Origin: Ferruginibacter sp.
GTDB taxonomy: Bacteria > Bacteroidota > Bacteroidia > Chitinophagales > Chitinophagaceae
Assembly (NCBI GenBank): GCA_028288705.1
Contig: JAQBNH010000019.1
Location: forward strand, 310,001 to 374,000
Reading direction: 5' to 3'
DNA length: 64,000 bases
Numbering within the stretch: the stretch's first letter is position 1; every line of letters begins with the position of its first letter. The notes under the pieces were generated by a model. That model saw only the letters and a program-made list of their open reading frames with translations, was not told the origin of the DNA and ran no database searches. Both the position numbers and the translations under genes were made by a program. Of the stretch, positions 15,420 through 23,940 are shown piece after piece.

Positions 15420-16559
15420 TCAGTTGGCCGTCAGGTCTGGGGAAGGTTTTTTCTTTTTGGACTTATCCTTTTTCGATTTTTTCTTCCCAGGTTTTTCCTT
15501 GTCGGGATTTTCCTTTTTACCATTTTTCTTTCCTGGCTTTTCCTTTTTAGGATCTTCCTTTTCTTTCAGTGCCTCAGCTGCCGTGCCATGCAGCAACTGA
15601 TCCAGGTTATGTTCGATAAAGAATTTATTTGTGAGTTCACTGGCCCGTTGCAGTAAGGACTGCATATAACCTGCCGGCTTACCGAGCATCGTCGCCGCAT
15701 TGGCAGCCGCAGTTTGAATATCCTGGCCTTCCAGTTCCTGCAGTGCTTCGCCAACGGCGAAAACCTGCAAGCCATCGTCTTTTATTTTTCCCAGTTCCGC
15801 GATCATCCAGCTCAATGCGAGAAAATAATTTTTCTCCAGCATCAGGAAATAGTTGTTTCCGGCCACATCGGGCATTTTATTAAAAGGAGAGTTTACGATC
15901 TCCGGGCTGAGATAGGAGCCCAGTGATGCCTGCTCCGGTTTGCTGTCTGTCAGTTGCAGCATTCCCTGCATTGCTTGCGGGTAAATGCTTAGCCAGCGTA
16001 ATTTGCGGCGCAGCGTATGTACTTCTGTCTCGAGTTCTGTAAATCCTTTCGCTGCAGAGAGCATCAGCACTTTGGCTTCTTCAATAGAGGCGTCGTAAAA
16101 ATCTGCTACCAGCGCCGGCTCTTTTTTTGCATCCGGCCAGTTAATGCCGGCCAGTTTATCCCAGGTTTTTTTCAGGCGGGTATTTTTATTGCCCAGCCAT
16201 TTTTCACTGAGTAAAATATGGTTGAGGAGCAACGTCTTTTCTGTCGTTTTGTTTTCGAGGTAGCGCACAACGGTGGAAGGCACCGCAGGGTTTGTGGCCA
16301 GTTGTTTGGCAAAGGCATCATAATAATCAATCGCGCCCAGCGCATCTTCCAATAATTTGAACCGCTCTTTTATTTTCTCCAGCTTTTTATTTTTTAAAAT
16401 GCTGCCGTATAATTTTGCGAGCCCTTCGAGCATGAAAAGGGGCGTACGCGCATTATTGCGAAACAGCCACAATGCAGGATTTGGCTCGTTTGCCGCAGCC
16501 GTTAACAGGGTTTCCAATTGATTGAGATAGAATTCAAATCTCAGCAAGCCTTCTTTCAT
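15420..16559 (-). CDS. Helical protein with Lys-rich tail, possibly CHAD-like
   Basis: The 379-residue cytoplasmic protein is nearly all helical. A segment around residues 175-200 (TEVHTLRRKLRWLSIYPQAM) resembles the Arg/Lys-His pattern of CHAD domains, which bind polyphosphate. The similarity is weak. The last ~45 residues are a Lys/Glu/Pro-rich tail, likely disordered and nucleic-acid or polyanion binding. It starts 12 bp after the ATP-grasp-like gene, so the two are co-transcribed. Alternatively it may be a helical partner like the Alpha-E proteins that accompany other ATP-grasp ligases. Function unknown. Confidence 0.6.
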   Translation of the reverse strand: MKEGLLRFEFYLNQLETLLTAAANEPNPALWLFRNNARTPLFMLEGLAKLYGSILKNKKLEKIKERFKLLEDALGAIDYYDAFAKQLATNPAVPSTVVRYLENKTTEKTLLLNHILLSEKWLGNKNTRLKKTWDKLAGINWPDAKKEPALVADFYDASIEEAKVLMLSAAKGFTELETEVHTLRRKLRWLSIYPQAMQGMLQLTDSKPEQASLGSYLSPEIVNSPFNKMPDVAGNNYFLMLEKNYFLALSWMIAELGKIKDDGLQVFAVGEALQELEGQDIQTAAANAATMLGKPAGYMQSLLQRASELTNKFFIEHNLDQLLHGTAAEALKEKEDPKKEKPGKKNGKKENPDKEKPGKKKSKKDKSKKKKPSPDLTAN

Positions 16560-16571
16560 AGAATATTCCTT

Positions 16572-17762
16572 TTATGCGTTTTCAAAATAGGCGATGCTGC
16601 CGCCCACCCAGGTTTTGTCTTTATTGTATCTCGTGCCGATCATCTTCCCCTTACTCAACCGCGCCAGGTTATGCACGGCCACCGGCCTTTCCCAGCCTTC
16701 TTTCCAAAAATAAAATAAACGGATTTCTGCCTTGGCCGGCTCGTCCATCGTGTTGATCACGGAAGCATAATTCACCTTGCGCTGCAGGATCCAGTTTTCC
16801 GGATCTTTGATCGCATCAATGTCGGACTGCTGCACGTCGATCACTACGCCCATCCCGGCAAAAGAAAACAGGGGCTTCAGCACGTAATCTTCCAGGTTTA
16901 CAGGTTGCGTTACTTCATTGAGGAAAAAAGTTTCGGGCACGTAAGGGTTATCAATAAAGGGCAACGTGAATTTGCTGATGCGGTAAAACCAGTTGGGATG
17001 CGGCACCCATTCCACGTCATATTCTTTACGCAGGTCGATCGTTTCGCCGATGTCTTTTTGTTGTTGCAGGTCATCAAAGATCAGCCTGTTATAAATACGT
17101 TTTACATCGATCCTCCGCCCGTTTTCCTCGTAATACAACTGGCGTCCTTCTGCTTTAAGTTTCGTGAGGCATACCGGTTTTACACCCGTTAATTGCGTGG
17201 TCGCATAAAAATCGATCCGCGTCTTTTGTTGTTCCGGGAAGATCTCCAGCAGGATCACATTTTCCGGCTGATGGCTGCCCAGCACGATCTCTTTAAACAA
17301 GGCCGTGTAAGAATCTTTATCATAACCATTCAGGTAAGAACTATAGTTCGCAGGAACGTTGGCATAATCAGCAGTGATGCTGCTGTGTAATACCTGGAAA
17401 GCGAAGAGGCTGGGGAAGCCCTGCATCTCGATAAGCTGCGGTTCCAGCTGCCCGCTGCTGTTTTCGCAAACACCAAAATCAAATACTAAAAACTGCGGGT
17501 GACCGTCTTCGTTAGGAACCAGAATATCCTGCGGGATGCTGCGTTGCGTGAGTTCTTTAAAATTGCCGGCCGTGATCACATCAATAATATCTTCACAGGC
17601 GGCGAGCATTTTTCCGGTGAAATCGCGCGGCACAAATACCGGCGTTTCTGCGTTACGAAAATCAAGGCTGCCGGGATGAATGCGTTCTATCTTGTCGAGA
17701 TATGCGCGATACTTTTCTTCAGTAAACTGGCTGTTGAATTGTTGCCGGAGATCCTTTTGCAT
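16572..17762 (-). CDS. ATP-grasp-like ligase
   Basis: The 396-residue protein has features of the glutathionylspermidine-synthetase-like ATP-grasp fold: LEPQLIEMQGFPSLFAFQ near residue 110, DVKRIYNRLIF near 220, a nucleotide-loop segment VLKPLFSFAGMGVVIDV near 293, the hinge-like WILQRKVNY, and KAEIRLFYFW with a following VHNLARLSKG that can supply the metal-binding Glu and Asn. It probably joins a carboxylate to an amine using ATP, but the substrates are not visible. Upstream is a class I glutamine amidotransferase (134 bp away, with palindromes between) and downstream a helical protein. Confidence 0.6.
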   Translation of the reverse strand: MQKDLRQQFNSQFTEEKYRAYLDKIERIHPGSLDFRNAETPVFVPRDFTGKMLAACEDIIDVITAGNFKELTQRSIPQDILVPNEDGHPQFLVFDFGVCENSSGQLEPQLIEMQGFPSLFAFQVLHSSITADYANVPANYSSYLNGYDKDSYTALFKEIVLGSHQPENVILLEIFPEQQKTRIDFYATTQLTGVKPVCLTKLKAEGRQLYYEENGRRIDVKRIYNRLIFDDLQQQKDIGETIDLRKEYDVEWVPHPNWFYRISKFTLPFIDNPYVPETFFLNEVTQPVNLEDYVLKPLFSFAGMGVVIDVQQSDIDAIKDPENWILQRKVNYASVINTMDEPAKAEIRLFYFWKEGWERPVAVHNLARLSKGKMIGTRYNKDKTWVGGSIAYFENA

Positions 17763-17802
17763 GCCGATGGATTAAATGATTTTTTTAAAAATACGCATTA
17801 TT

Positions 17803-17842
17803 CGGCAGGTAGGTTCGAAGCATGCTTCGAACCTACCTGCCG
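17803..17842. repeat. 40-bp perfect palindrome
   Basis: Both strands read the same from CGGCAGGTAGGTTCGAA through GCATGC to the complementary arm. It lies 41 bp before the ATP-grasp start. It is followed by a related inverted repeat at 17872-17892 with the same GTCGAAGC/GCTTCGAC core. REP-like element, binding site or intra-operon structure are all possible. Confidence 0.8.
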
Positions 17843-17871
17843 GCATGCATCGACCCTACGGGATTCTGCAC

Positions 17872-17892
17872 AGTCGAAGCAATGCTTCGACT
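17872..17892. repeat. Second inverted repeat sharing the TCGAAGC core
   Basis: AGTCGAAGC (17872-17880), an AAT loop, and GCTTCGACT (17884-17892) form a 9-bp perfect stem. It sits just downstream of the amidotransferase stop codon on the minus strand, between the two genes of the trio. Confidence 0.75.
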
Positions 17893-17896
17893 CTAA

Positions 17897-18718
17897 TTAC
17901 ACCGCCACTAATTGCATTTTATTAATCGCCGTATGCAGGAAATTAGGCAGGATATGCGCATACGTATGCATGATCTTATCGGGGTCATTTAACTGGTCGA
18001 TCATCGACGCCCATTTATCATGGCCATAATTTTCAATCACGGTTTTTTTCTTATCTGCTGTTTGCAGGTGCAACGACATACCGATCGCATCGGCCTCCGG
18101 GTGAAACTGCGTACCGATCATATGGTCATTGAAACGCACCGCCATGATCGCTCTTTCCAGGGGCACGTGCGGCCTGGCTTTTTCAATCGCGAGAATGGAT
18201 GCACCCAATTCCTGGATGCGGTTATGGTTCGGTTGTGTCACCTGGTAATCACGGCTGTCTACCGCATAAAAAGGATCGCGTAAGCCATCAAAGATCGGTT
18301 CGTTATTCGCTTCTGCGAGGTAATGGATCGGGAAGACACCAAAGGAAGTACTCTTTCTTTTGGTCACCGCAGCGATGTTGTAATGGCGGCAAATCAACTG
18401 GAAAGAATGGCAGATAAAAAATACCTGCTTCTTGATAATATTGGAATCCTGGTTGTTGAAATGTTCTACCTGTTTGAGCCAGCGGAAATATACTGTTTCC
18501 CAATCGCTGCCTTCACTTTCCAACGGGCTGCCCGGGCCGCCTGAAGAAATATAGATGTCGAAATCCATGCCCGGCGTTTCCTGTTTCACGCGTACATCAA
18601 ATTCTTCGCGATGCAGATCAAGCTGATGCATTTCTGCAAACTGGTTCAATATCTCGCGGATACAGCGCATCCCCTGGTTTTCCGCCCCTTCATACATATC
18701 TAAAATAGCTACACGCAT
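17897..18718 (-). CDS. Class I glutamine amidotransferase
   Basis: This is a GATase1 domain protein, releasing ammonia from glutamine. The nucleophile Cys103 sits in FFICHSFQL, and the other catalytic residues, His206 and Glu208, in GTQFHPEAD. The oxyanion strand SSGGPGSP is near residue 59. I chose the ATG at 18718 (MRVAILDMYEG) because it starts on the first beta-strand; 8 further residues upstream have no domain support. At 273 residues it is longer than the domain, with ~50 extra C-terminal residues. It heads the trio with the ATP-grasp-like protein, for which it could supply ammonia; the product is unknown. Confidence 0.85.
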   Translation of the reverse strand: MRVAILDMYEGAENQGMRCIREILNQFAEMHQLDLHREEFDVRVKQETPGMDFDIYISSGGPGSPLESEGSDWETVYFRWLKQVEHFNNQDSNIIKKQVFFICHSFQLICRHYNIAAVTKRKSTSFGVFPIHYLAEANNEPIFDGLRDPFYAVDSRDYQVTQPNHNRIQELGASILAIEKARPHVPLERAIMAVRFNDHMIGTQFHPEADAIGMSLHLQTADKKKTVIENYGHDKWASMIDQLNDPDKIMHTYAHILPNFLHTAINKMQLVAV

Positions 18719-18883
18719 GCGGTTATTTTCTGTCCAAATCATGCGCCAAACATAATAATTTTTTAACTACCCGGTTGTCAGACAAACGATATTAATCAGC
18801 AAACGATTCCTGGAAACGAAGTTTTAACACTAATTAGCTTGTACCCCGTTGTGAGCAACGCCTGTTTTACGCTGCCGTTTTAG

Positions 18884-18891
18884 TACCTTTG
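18884..18891 (+). promoter_or_regulatory. -7 box TACCTTTG upstream of rimO
   Basis: A perfect TAnnTTTG octamer ends 10 nt before the rimO ATG. The predicted transcript would have only a few untranslated bases. Confidence 0.45.
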
Positions 18892-18901
18892 CCCGCAAAT
18901 T

Positions 18902-20212
18902 ATGAAGACAAAAAGCATAAAAAGAGATAAGGTCAATATCATTACACTGGGTTGCAGTAAGAATATGGTGGATAGTGAAGTGTTGAGCGGTCAGCTGATC
19001 GCCAATGACATTGATACCGTGCATGAGAGCGCAAAAAGAGACCACAATATTGTCATTATTAATACCTGCGGCTTTATTGAAAAGGCGAAGGAAGAGAGTA
19101 TCAGTACGATCCTGGATCATGTGGAGTTGAAAAAAAGAGGCAAACTGGATAAAGTGTACGTGACCGGTTGCCTGAGCGAACGTTACCGCAACAACCTTGA
19201 GGCAGAGATCCCGGAAGTAGATGCGTTCTTCGGCACGATGGAATTACCCCTGATCCTAAAAAGATTTGATGCGGATTATAAAGGTGAACTGATCGGCGAA
19301 CGACTGTTATCAACGCCGCAGCATTATGCATACATGAAGATCAGCGAAGGTTGTAACCGCACCTGCTCTTTTTGTGCCATCCCACTGATGCGTGGTAAAC
19401 ATGTGAGCCGCAGTATTGAATCGCTGGTGGAAGAAGCGAAACAACTAGTTCAACGTGGCGTAAAAGAAGTGATGCTGATCGCACAGGAGCTTACATACTA
19501 TGGCCTGGATATTTATAAAAAACGCGAACTGCCGAAACTGATGCATGCCCTGGCAGATGTGGAAGGCCTGGAGTGGATCCGCCTGCATTATGCTTACCCG
19601 TCTAAATTTCCAATGGAGATCATAGATGCGATGAAGGAACGCGATAACATTTGCAATTACCTGGATATGCCTTTACAACACGCCAGCAACAACATGCTTA
19701 AGGCGATGAAACGGCAGATCACCAGGGAAGAAATGGAAGACCTGGTAGGAGAGATCCGGAATAAGATCCCCGATATTTGTTTGAGAACAACCCTGATCGC
19801 AGGTTTTCCCGGTGAAACAAGAGCCGATGTGGAAGAGCTGAAGGGCTTTTTACAAAAAATGCGTTTCGACAGGGTCGGCACATTCACTTACAGCCATGAA
19901 GAAGAAACCAGCGCCTTCGATTTAACCGATGATATCCCTGAAGAAGAAAAAGAAGCAAGGGCACAGGAGATCATGGATGTGCAGCAGGATATTTCGTTGG
20001 AGAAAAATGAGGAAAAAGTAGGCCGTACCTTTAAAGTGATCGTAGATAAAAAAGAAGCGGGCCGTTATTTGGGCCGTACAGAATTTGATAGCGTGGAAGT
20101 AGATAATGAAGTGATCATTAAAAGCAGCAGGAAACTAACACCGGGAGAATTTGTGAACGTGAAGATATCCAAGGCATATGATTATGACCTGGAAGGTGAA
20201 GTGGTGGATTAA
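18902..20212 (+). CDS. rimO: Ribosomal protein S12 methylthiotransferase RimO
   Basis: RimO methylthiolates the conserved Asp of ribosomal protein S12. The 436-residue protein has the N-terminal MTTase domain (VNIITLGCSKNMVDSE, then NTCGFIEKAKEES and YVTGCLSERY, giving the three Cys of the auxiliary cluster). Next is the radical-SAM domain with CNRTCSFCAIP (CxxxCxxC) near residue 152, and last a C-terminal TRAM domain. The sequence LGCSKNMVDSE and the length separate it from MiaB. It opens a run of plus-strand housekeeping genes; bshC follows 42 bp later. Confidence 0.95.
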   Translation: MKTKSIKRDKVNIITLGCSKNMVDSEVLSGQLIANDIDTVHESAKRDHNIVIINTCGFIEKAKEESISTILDHVELKKRGKLDKVYVTGCLSERYRNNLEAEIPEVDAFFGTMELPLILKRFDADYKGELIGERLLSTPQHYAYMKISEGCNRTCSFCAIPLMRGKHVSRSIESLVEEAKQLVQRGVKEVMLIAQELTYYGLDIYKKRELPKLMHALADVEGLEWIRLHYAYPSKFPMEIIDAMKERDNICNYLDMPLQHASNNMLKAMKRQITREEMEDLVGEIRNKIPDICLRTTLIAGFPGETRADVEELKGFLQKMRFDRVGTFTYSHEEETSAFDLTDDIPEEEKEARAQEIMDVQQDISLEKNEEKVGRTFKVIVDKKEAGRYLGRTEFDSVEVDNEVIIKSSRKLTPGEFVNVKISKAYDYDLEGEVVD

Positions 20213-20254
20213 AAACAACCTGGTTTGTAAGGATCCAAAGCAAAGAATAATTCA

Positions 20255-21877
20255 ATGACGAGATTCACATCGCAGCATATTCCCTATGCTCAAACGAATG
20301 CTTTTTCTGCCATCGTAAATGATTACCTCGATCGTTCCCCGGAACTGCAACCGTTTTATGCTTTTGCTCCAACCATGGAGGGCATTGGCGAAGCCATAGG
20401 GGCGAGAAAAAGCACCACCACAGACCGCAACAGTTTAGTAGACCATTTAACCGCCCAATACAGCAACATCAACCCGGGTGAGGCGGTTAACCGCAATATC
20501 CGGTCGCTCTTATCGGAAAATACCTTCACCGTTTGCACGGCGCATCAGCCGAATATTTTTACCGGCCATCTATATTTTGTTTACAAGATCCTGCACGCGA
20601 TCAAACTCGCCAATGAACTAAATGCCAAAAGGCCTGCAGAACATTTTGTGCCCGTTTATTACATGGGCAGCGAGGATGCAGACCTCGAAGAACTGGGTGA
20701 AGTCCAGATCCTCGGTAAGAAATACCAATGGCAAACGAAACAAACCGGCGCAGTAGGAAGGATGCTGATCGACAAAGCTTTCCTCAGCATTCTGGATGGG
20801 ATCGAAAGCCAGCTGGCAGTAGAACCATTCGGAAAGGAGCTGATACAGCAACTGCGAAACGCTTACCGGTTGGGCATTTCCATCGAACAGGCAACTTTCC
20901 GGTTCGTGCATGAACTGTTTGCTGACTATGGATTGATTGTGCTGCTGCCTGACGCGGCGGCATTGAAAAAAACGTTTTCGCCGGTCATCGAAAAAGAATT
21001 GGACGAGCAATTTTCCTATGCCATCGTGCAGGAAACGGTTTCGCGTTTCCCCCAAAAATATAAGGTGCAGGCCGCAGGCAGAGAGCTGAATCTCTTTTAC
21101 CTGAAGGATGATCTTCGTGCACGCATCAGCGTTACGGCTACCGGTTTTGACGTGCTGGAGACCGGCATCAGTTTTTCCAAAGAAGACATGCGACGGGAAT
21201 TAGCCGATCACCCCGAAAGATTTAGTCCGAACGTGATCCTTCGGCCCTTGTTCCAGGAAATGATCCTGCCAAATGTCGCATTTATCGGCGGTGGTGGCGA
21301 ACTGGCATATTGGCTGGAATTAAAGGATTTGTTCGAAGCTGCAAATATTCCGTTCCCGGTATTGTTGCTGCGGAATTCCTTTTTACTGGTAGAAGAAAAA
21401 GTGGCTGTATTGATGGCAAAGCTCGGGTTTGCGCCGGCAGATTTTTTCCGCCCTTCGATCGAACTGATGGAAACGCTGGTGAAAAAACATTCAACCTTAC
21501 CATTAAGCCTGTCCGCAGAACTGGAAACGATCGGGCAAATATATCGCCAGGTGGAGCAGGCGGCATCGGCTATCGATCCTACCTTATCAAAGCATGTGGC
21601 AGCACTGGAAACGCAGCATCTGCAGCGGATTCAGCTTTTAGAGAAAAAGATGATGCGCGCAGAAAAAAGAAAATTTGCTGCAGAAGAAAGGCAATTGGCG
21701 AAGCTGCGCGCTGCTTTATTCCCCGGCGGGATCCTGCAGGAACGGACAGACAATCTTCTTCCTTATTATGCCAGGTACGGCAAACAGATCATAGCCGATC
21801 TGTATGACAACAGCGCTGCCACCGAAGCTGCTTTTTGTATCATCACGGGAAAGGAAGTAACCTCCGGCAATTCATAA
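20255..21877 (+). CDS. bshC: Bacillithiol biosynthesis cysteine-adding enzyme BshC
   Basis: BshC adds cysteine to GlcN-malate in the last step of bacillithiol synthesis. The 540-residue protein has the family's TAHQPNIFTGHLYFVYKI (about residues 93-110), VYYMGSEDADLEEL (about 133) and a conserved Rossmann-like core with GLIVLLPD. A C-terminal coiled-coil (residues ~440-500, KHVAALETQHLQRIQ... then KMMRAEKRKFAAEER) is also typical. The length is normal. It shows that this organism probably uses bacillithiol as its thiol buffer. It lies 2 bp upstream of ruvX. Confidence 0.92.
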   Translation: MTRFTSQHIPYAQTNAFSAIVNDYLDRSPELQPFYAFAPTMEGIGEAIGARKSTTTDRNSLVDHLTAQYSNINPGEAVNRNIRSLLSENTFTVCTAHQPNIFTGHLYFVYKILHAIKLANELNAKRPAEHFVPVYYMGSEDADLEELGEVQILGKKYQWQTKQTGAVGRMLIDKAFLSILDGIESQLAVEPFGKELIQQLRNAYRLGISIEQATFRFVHELFADYGLIVLLPDAAALKKTFSPVIEKELDEQFSYAIVQETVSRFPQKYKVQAAGRELNLFYLKDDLRARISVTATGFDVLETGISFSKEDMRRELADHPERFSPNVILRPLFQEMILPNVAFIGGGGELAYWLELKDLFEAANIPFPVLLLRNSFLLVEEKVAVLMAKLGFAPADFFRPSIELMETLVKKHSTLPLSLSAELETIGQIYRQVEQAASAIDPTLSKHVAALETQHLQRIQLLEKKMMRAEKRKFAAEERQLAKLRAALFPGGILQERTDNLLPYYARYGKQIIADLYDNSAATEAAFCIITGKEVTSGNS

Positions 21878-21879
21878 AT

Positions 21880-22302
21880 ATGGCAAGAATCATCGCAATA
21901 GATTATGGCGGAAAACGAACCGGGCTGGCAGTGACGGATCCGTTGCAGATCATTGCCACCGGCCTCACAACGATCGAATCGAAAGAACTGGTCCCTTTTT
22001 TAAAAGCATATTTTTTAAAAGAAGAAGTGGAACTCATCATCATCGGCCTGCCGAAGAACTGGGATGAATCTGATACGCACGGCACACCACTGGCAGAAGC
22101 AGCCATCAAAAGATTGCAAAAAGAGTTTCCACAGATGCCGTTGAAAACGGTGGATGAACGCTACACATCTAAAATGGCCAAAAATGCCATGCTCGAAATG
22201 GGCCTGAAGAAAAAAGACCGCCGTGATAAAAAATTAGTGGATGAGATAGCGGCCACGATCATGCTGCAGGAATACCTGCAAAGCAGCAGCATTGGCGGAT
22301 AA
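21880..22302 (+). CDS. ruvX: RuvX/YqgF pre-16S rRNA nuclease family
   Basis: The 140-residue RNase H-fold protein has the family's start, MARIIAIDYGGKRTGLAVTD, with the first catalytic Asp, then LIIIGLPKNWDES and a C-terminal VDERYTSKMAKNAML and DEIAATIMLQEYL containing the other acidic residues. The family was proposed as a Holliday junction resolvase and is now linked to 16S rRNA 5'-end processing. I placed the start at 21880, directly after bshC; an extended frame from 21835 lies within bshC. Confidence 0.92.
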   Translation: MARIIAIDYGGKRTGLAVTDPLQIIATGLTTIESKELVPFLKAYFLKEEVELIIIGLPKNWDESDTHGTPLAEAAIKRLQKEFPQMPLKTVDERYTSKMAKNAMLEMGLKKKDRRDKKLVDEIAATIMLQEYLQSSSIGG

Positions 22303-22322
22303 AAAGATATGGGCTAACTTTG
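22292..22322 (+). promoter_or_regulatory. Bacteroidota-type promoter for def (TTG-N20-TAACTTTG)
   Basis: TTG at 22292-22294 and TAACTTTG at 22315-22322 are separated by 20 bp, matching the Bacteroidota primary-sigma consensus. The -33 element lies in the last codons of ruvX, and the def ATG is 23 bp downstream of the -7 box. Confidence 0.6.
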
Positions 22323-22345
22323 CCATTTATAAATAGATTTTACAC

Positions 22346-22924
22346 ATGATTTTACCAATAGTAGCATATGGATCGCCTGTATTAAGGGCGGTGAGTACCG
22401 ACATCACGCCGGAATATCCCGGCCTGGATAAACTGATCGCGGATATGTGGGAAACCATGTACAACAGCAATGGCGTTGGACTGGCTGCACCGCAGATCAA
22501 CAAACCGATCCGCTTGTTTGTAATGGACAGTGAGCAGATATTTGAAAACCAGGAGGAAGACGAAAAGGGGGAATATCCCGATGAGCCTGGCTTTAAAGGT
22601 TTATTCATCAATGCGCATATTAAAACACTGGAAGGGAAGGAGTGGAGCTACAACGAAGGTTGCCTGAGTATTCCTAAAATCCGGGAGGATATTTTGCGTC
22701 AGGAAAGCGTTACGCTGGATTATCTGGATGAAAACTTTGAGCCGCAAACCCGTACGTTCATCGGGTTAACCGCACGGATCATTTTACACGAATACGATCA
22801 CCTCGATGGAAAATTGTTCATTGATCATATCAAGCCGTTAAAGCGTACGTTGATGAAACGCAAGCTGGATGATATCAGCAAAGGAAAAGTACGGGTGGAT
22901 TACCGCATGCTCTTCCCTAAATAA
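22346..22924 (+). CDS. def: Peptide deformylase
   Basis: This enzyme removes the formyl group from nascent proteins. All three signature motifs are present in the 192-residue protein: GVGLAAPQI (about residue 48), EGCLSIP (about 108) and the metal-binding HEYDHLDG (about 149). An insertion of ~12 acidic residues (ENQEEDEKGEYPDE) lies between motifs 1 and 2, which is seen in other Bacteroidota deformylases. It has its own promoter after ruvX. Confidence 0.95.
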   Translation: MILPIVAYGSPVLRAVSTDITPEYPGLDKLIADMWETMYNSNGVGLAAPQINKPIRLFVMDSEQIFENQEEDEKGEYPDEPGFKGLFINAHIKTLEGKEWSYNEGCLSIPKIREDILRQESVTLDYLDENFEPQTRTFIGLTARIILHEYDHLDGKLFIDHIKPLKRTLMKRKLDDISKGKVRVDYRMLFPK

Positions 22925-22966
22925 TATTGTGTTTTTGTTTAAAGACAATTACAATAATTTGCAGGC

Positions 22967-23890
22967 ATGAAAAACTTTTTCATGCTTTTTTTGTGCCTCG
23001 CTGCAACGGAAATACTTTGGGCACAGGATAAACCGGATACCAGCATCGTGGGTAAAAAGATCGTCACGCTCTCCGAAATTGTGGTCGATAATAAATTGAA
23101 TGTTCCCGCTTTCATTACACGCATCAAAAACGACAGTAGTTTTTATAAAGCCTTTCGCAACCTGCATATCATCGGTTACACTGCGTTAAATGATATCCGT
23201 ATGCTGGATAAGAAAGGAAACCTCGATGCATCATTAAACAGTAAAACGCGGCAGATCCGGAACGGCAATTGCCGCAATATGGAAGTGTTGGAAGAGAAAA
23301 CCACCGGTGATTTTTATACCGATGATCACCAGTATAATTATTATACGGCCCAGATGTATGCCTCCCTGTTTTTCACCAAAGGAGTCGTTTGCGGCGAAGA
23401 TAATATTGTGAAGGGAAGGGAGTTCAATACAGCGGGCACATCGGGAATGGAAAAGCACAAACTGCAATTAAAAATGTTGTTCTTCAATCCCGGCAAAAAG
23501 ATCAACGGCCTGCCTTTCATGAGTAACAAAACGGCGATCTATGATGATGATATGGCGGATCGCTACGACATGAATATAGATATGGATTTTTACAATGGTG
23601 TGAACTGTTACATCTTCAAACAAACGGTTAAACCGGGAAGTACCGACGGTGTTGTCGTGGATGAAATGACCACCTGGTTCAATATCGATACTTACGAAGT
23701 GGTTGCCCGAAATTACAGCCTGAGTTATGATGCCGGCGTGTATGATTTTAAAGTGAATATGGAAGTGCAGATGACGACGTTCAAAGGCCTGACGGTTCCG
23801 GCCCTGATCCGCTATAATGGTAACTGGAAAGCCATCACGAAGAAGCGGGAACGCGGCGTATTTACTGCCACGCTGTCTGCATTCGAATAA
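22967..23890 (+). CDS. Exported protein of unknown function
   Basis: The 307-residue protein has a signal peptide (MKNFFMLFLCLAATEILWAQ) and a mature part rich in Asp, Tyr and Asn with repeated beta-strand patterns (FYTDDHQYNYYTAQMYA; DMNIDMDFYNGVNCYIFKQT). I do not recognise the family. The last ~100 residues (TWFNIDTYEVVARNYSLSYD, then the KVNMEVQMTTFKGL stretch) look like a lipoprotein-carrier-like or DUF-type beta sheet. It is a single gene between def and a converging peptidase gene, from which a hairpin at 23895-23920 separates it. Confidence 0.65.
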   Translation: MKNFFMLFLCLAATEILWAQDKPDTSIVGKKIVTLSEIVVDNKLNVPAFITRIKNDSSFYKAFRNLHIIGYTALNDIRMLDKKGNLDASLNSKTRQIRNGNCRNMEVLEEKTTGDFYTDDHQYNYYTAQMYASLFFTKGVVCGEDNIVKGREFNTAGTSGMEKHKLQLKMLFFNPGKKINGLPFMSNKTAIYDDDMADRYDMNIDMDFYNGVNCYIFKQTVKPGSTDGVVVDEMTTWFNIDTYEVVARNYSLSYDAGVYDFKVNMEVQMTTFKGLTVPALIRYNGNWKAITKKRERGVFTATLSAFE

Positions 23891-23920
23891 AAAAATCCGG
23901 CCCTTTTGCAAGAGCCGGAT
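23889..23920 (-). terminator. Terminator for the M49 peptidase gene
   Basis: A 7-bp stem (ATCCGGC at 23895-23901 with GCCGGAT at 23914-23920) is followed on the minus strand by a T run corresponding to the A tract at 23889-23895. It sits 20 bp past the stop of the minus-strand gene. Confidence 0.65.
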
Positions 23921-23940
23921 CAGCAATCATTTATTAAGGA

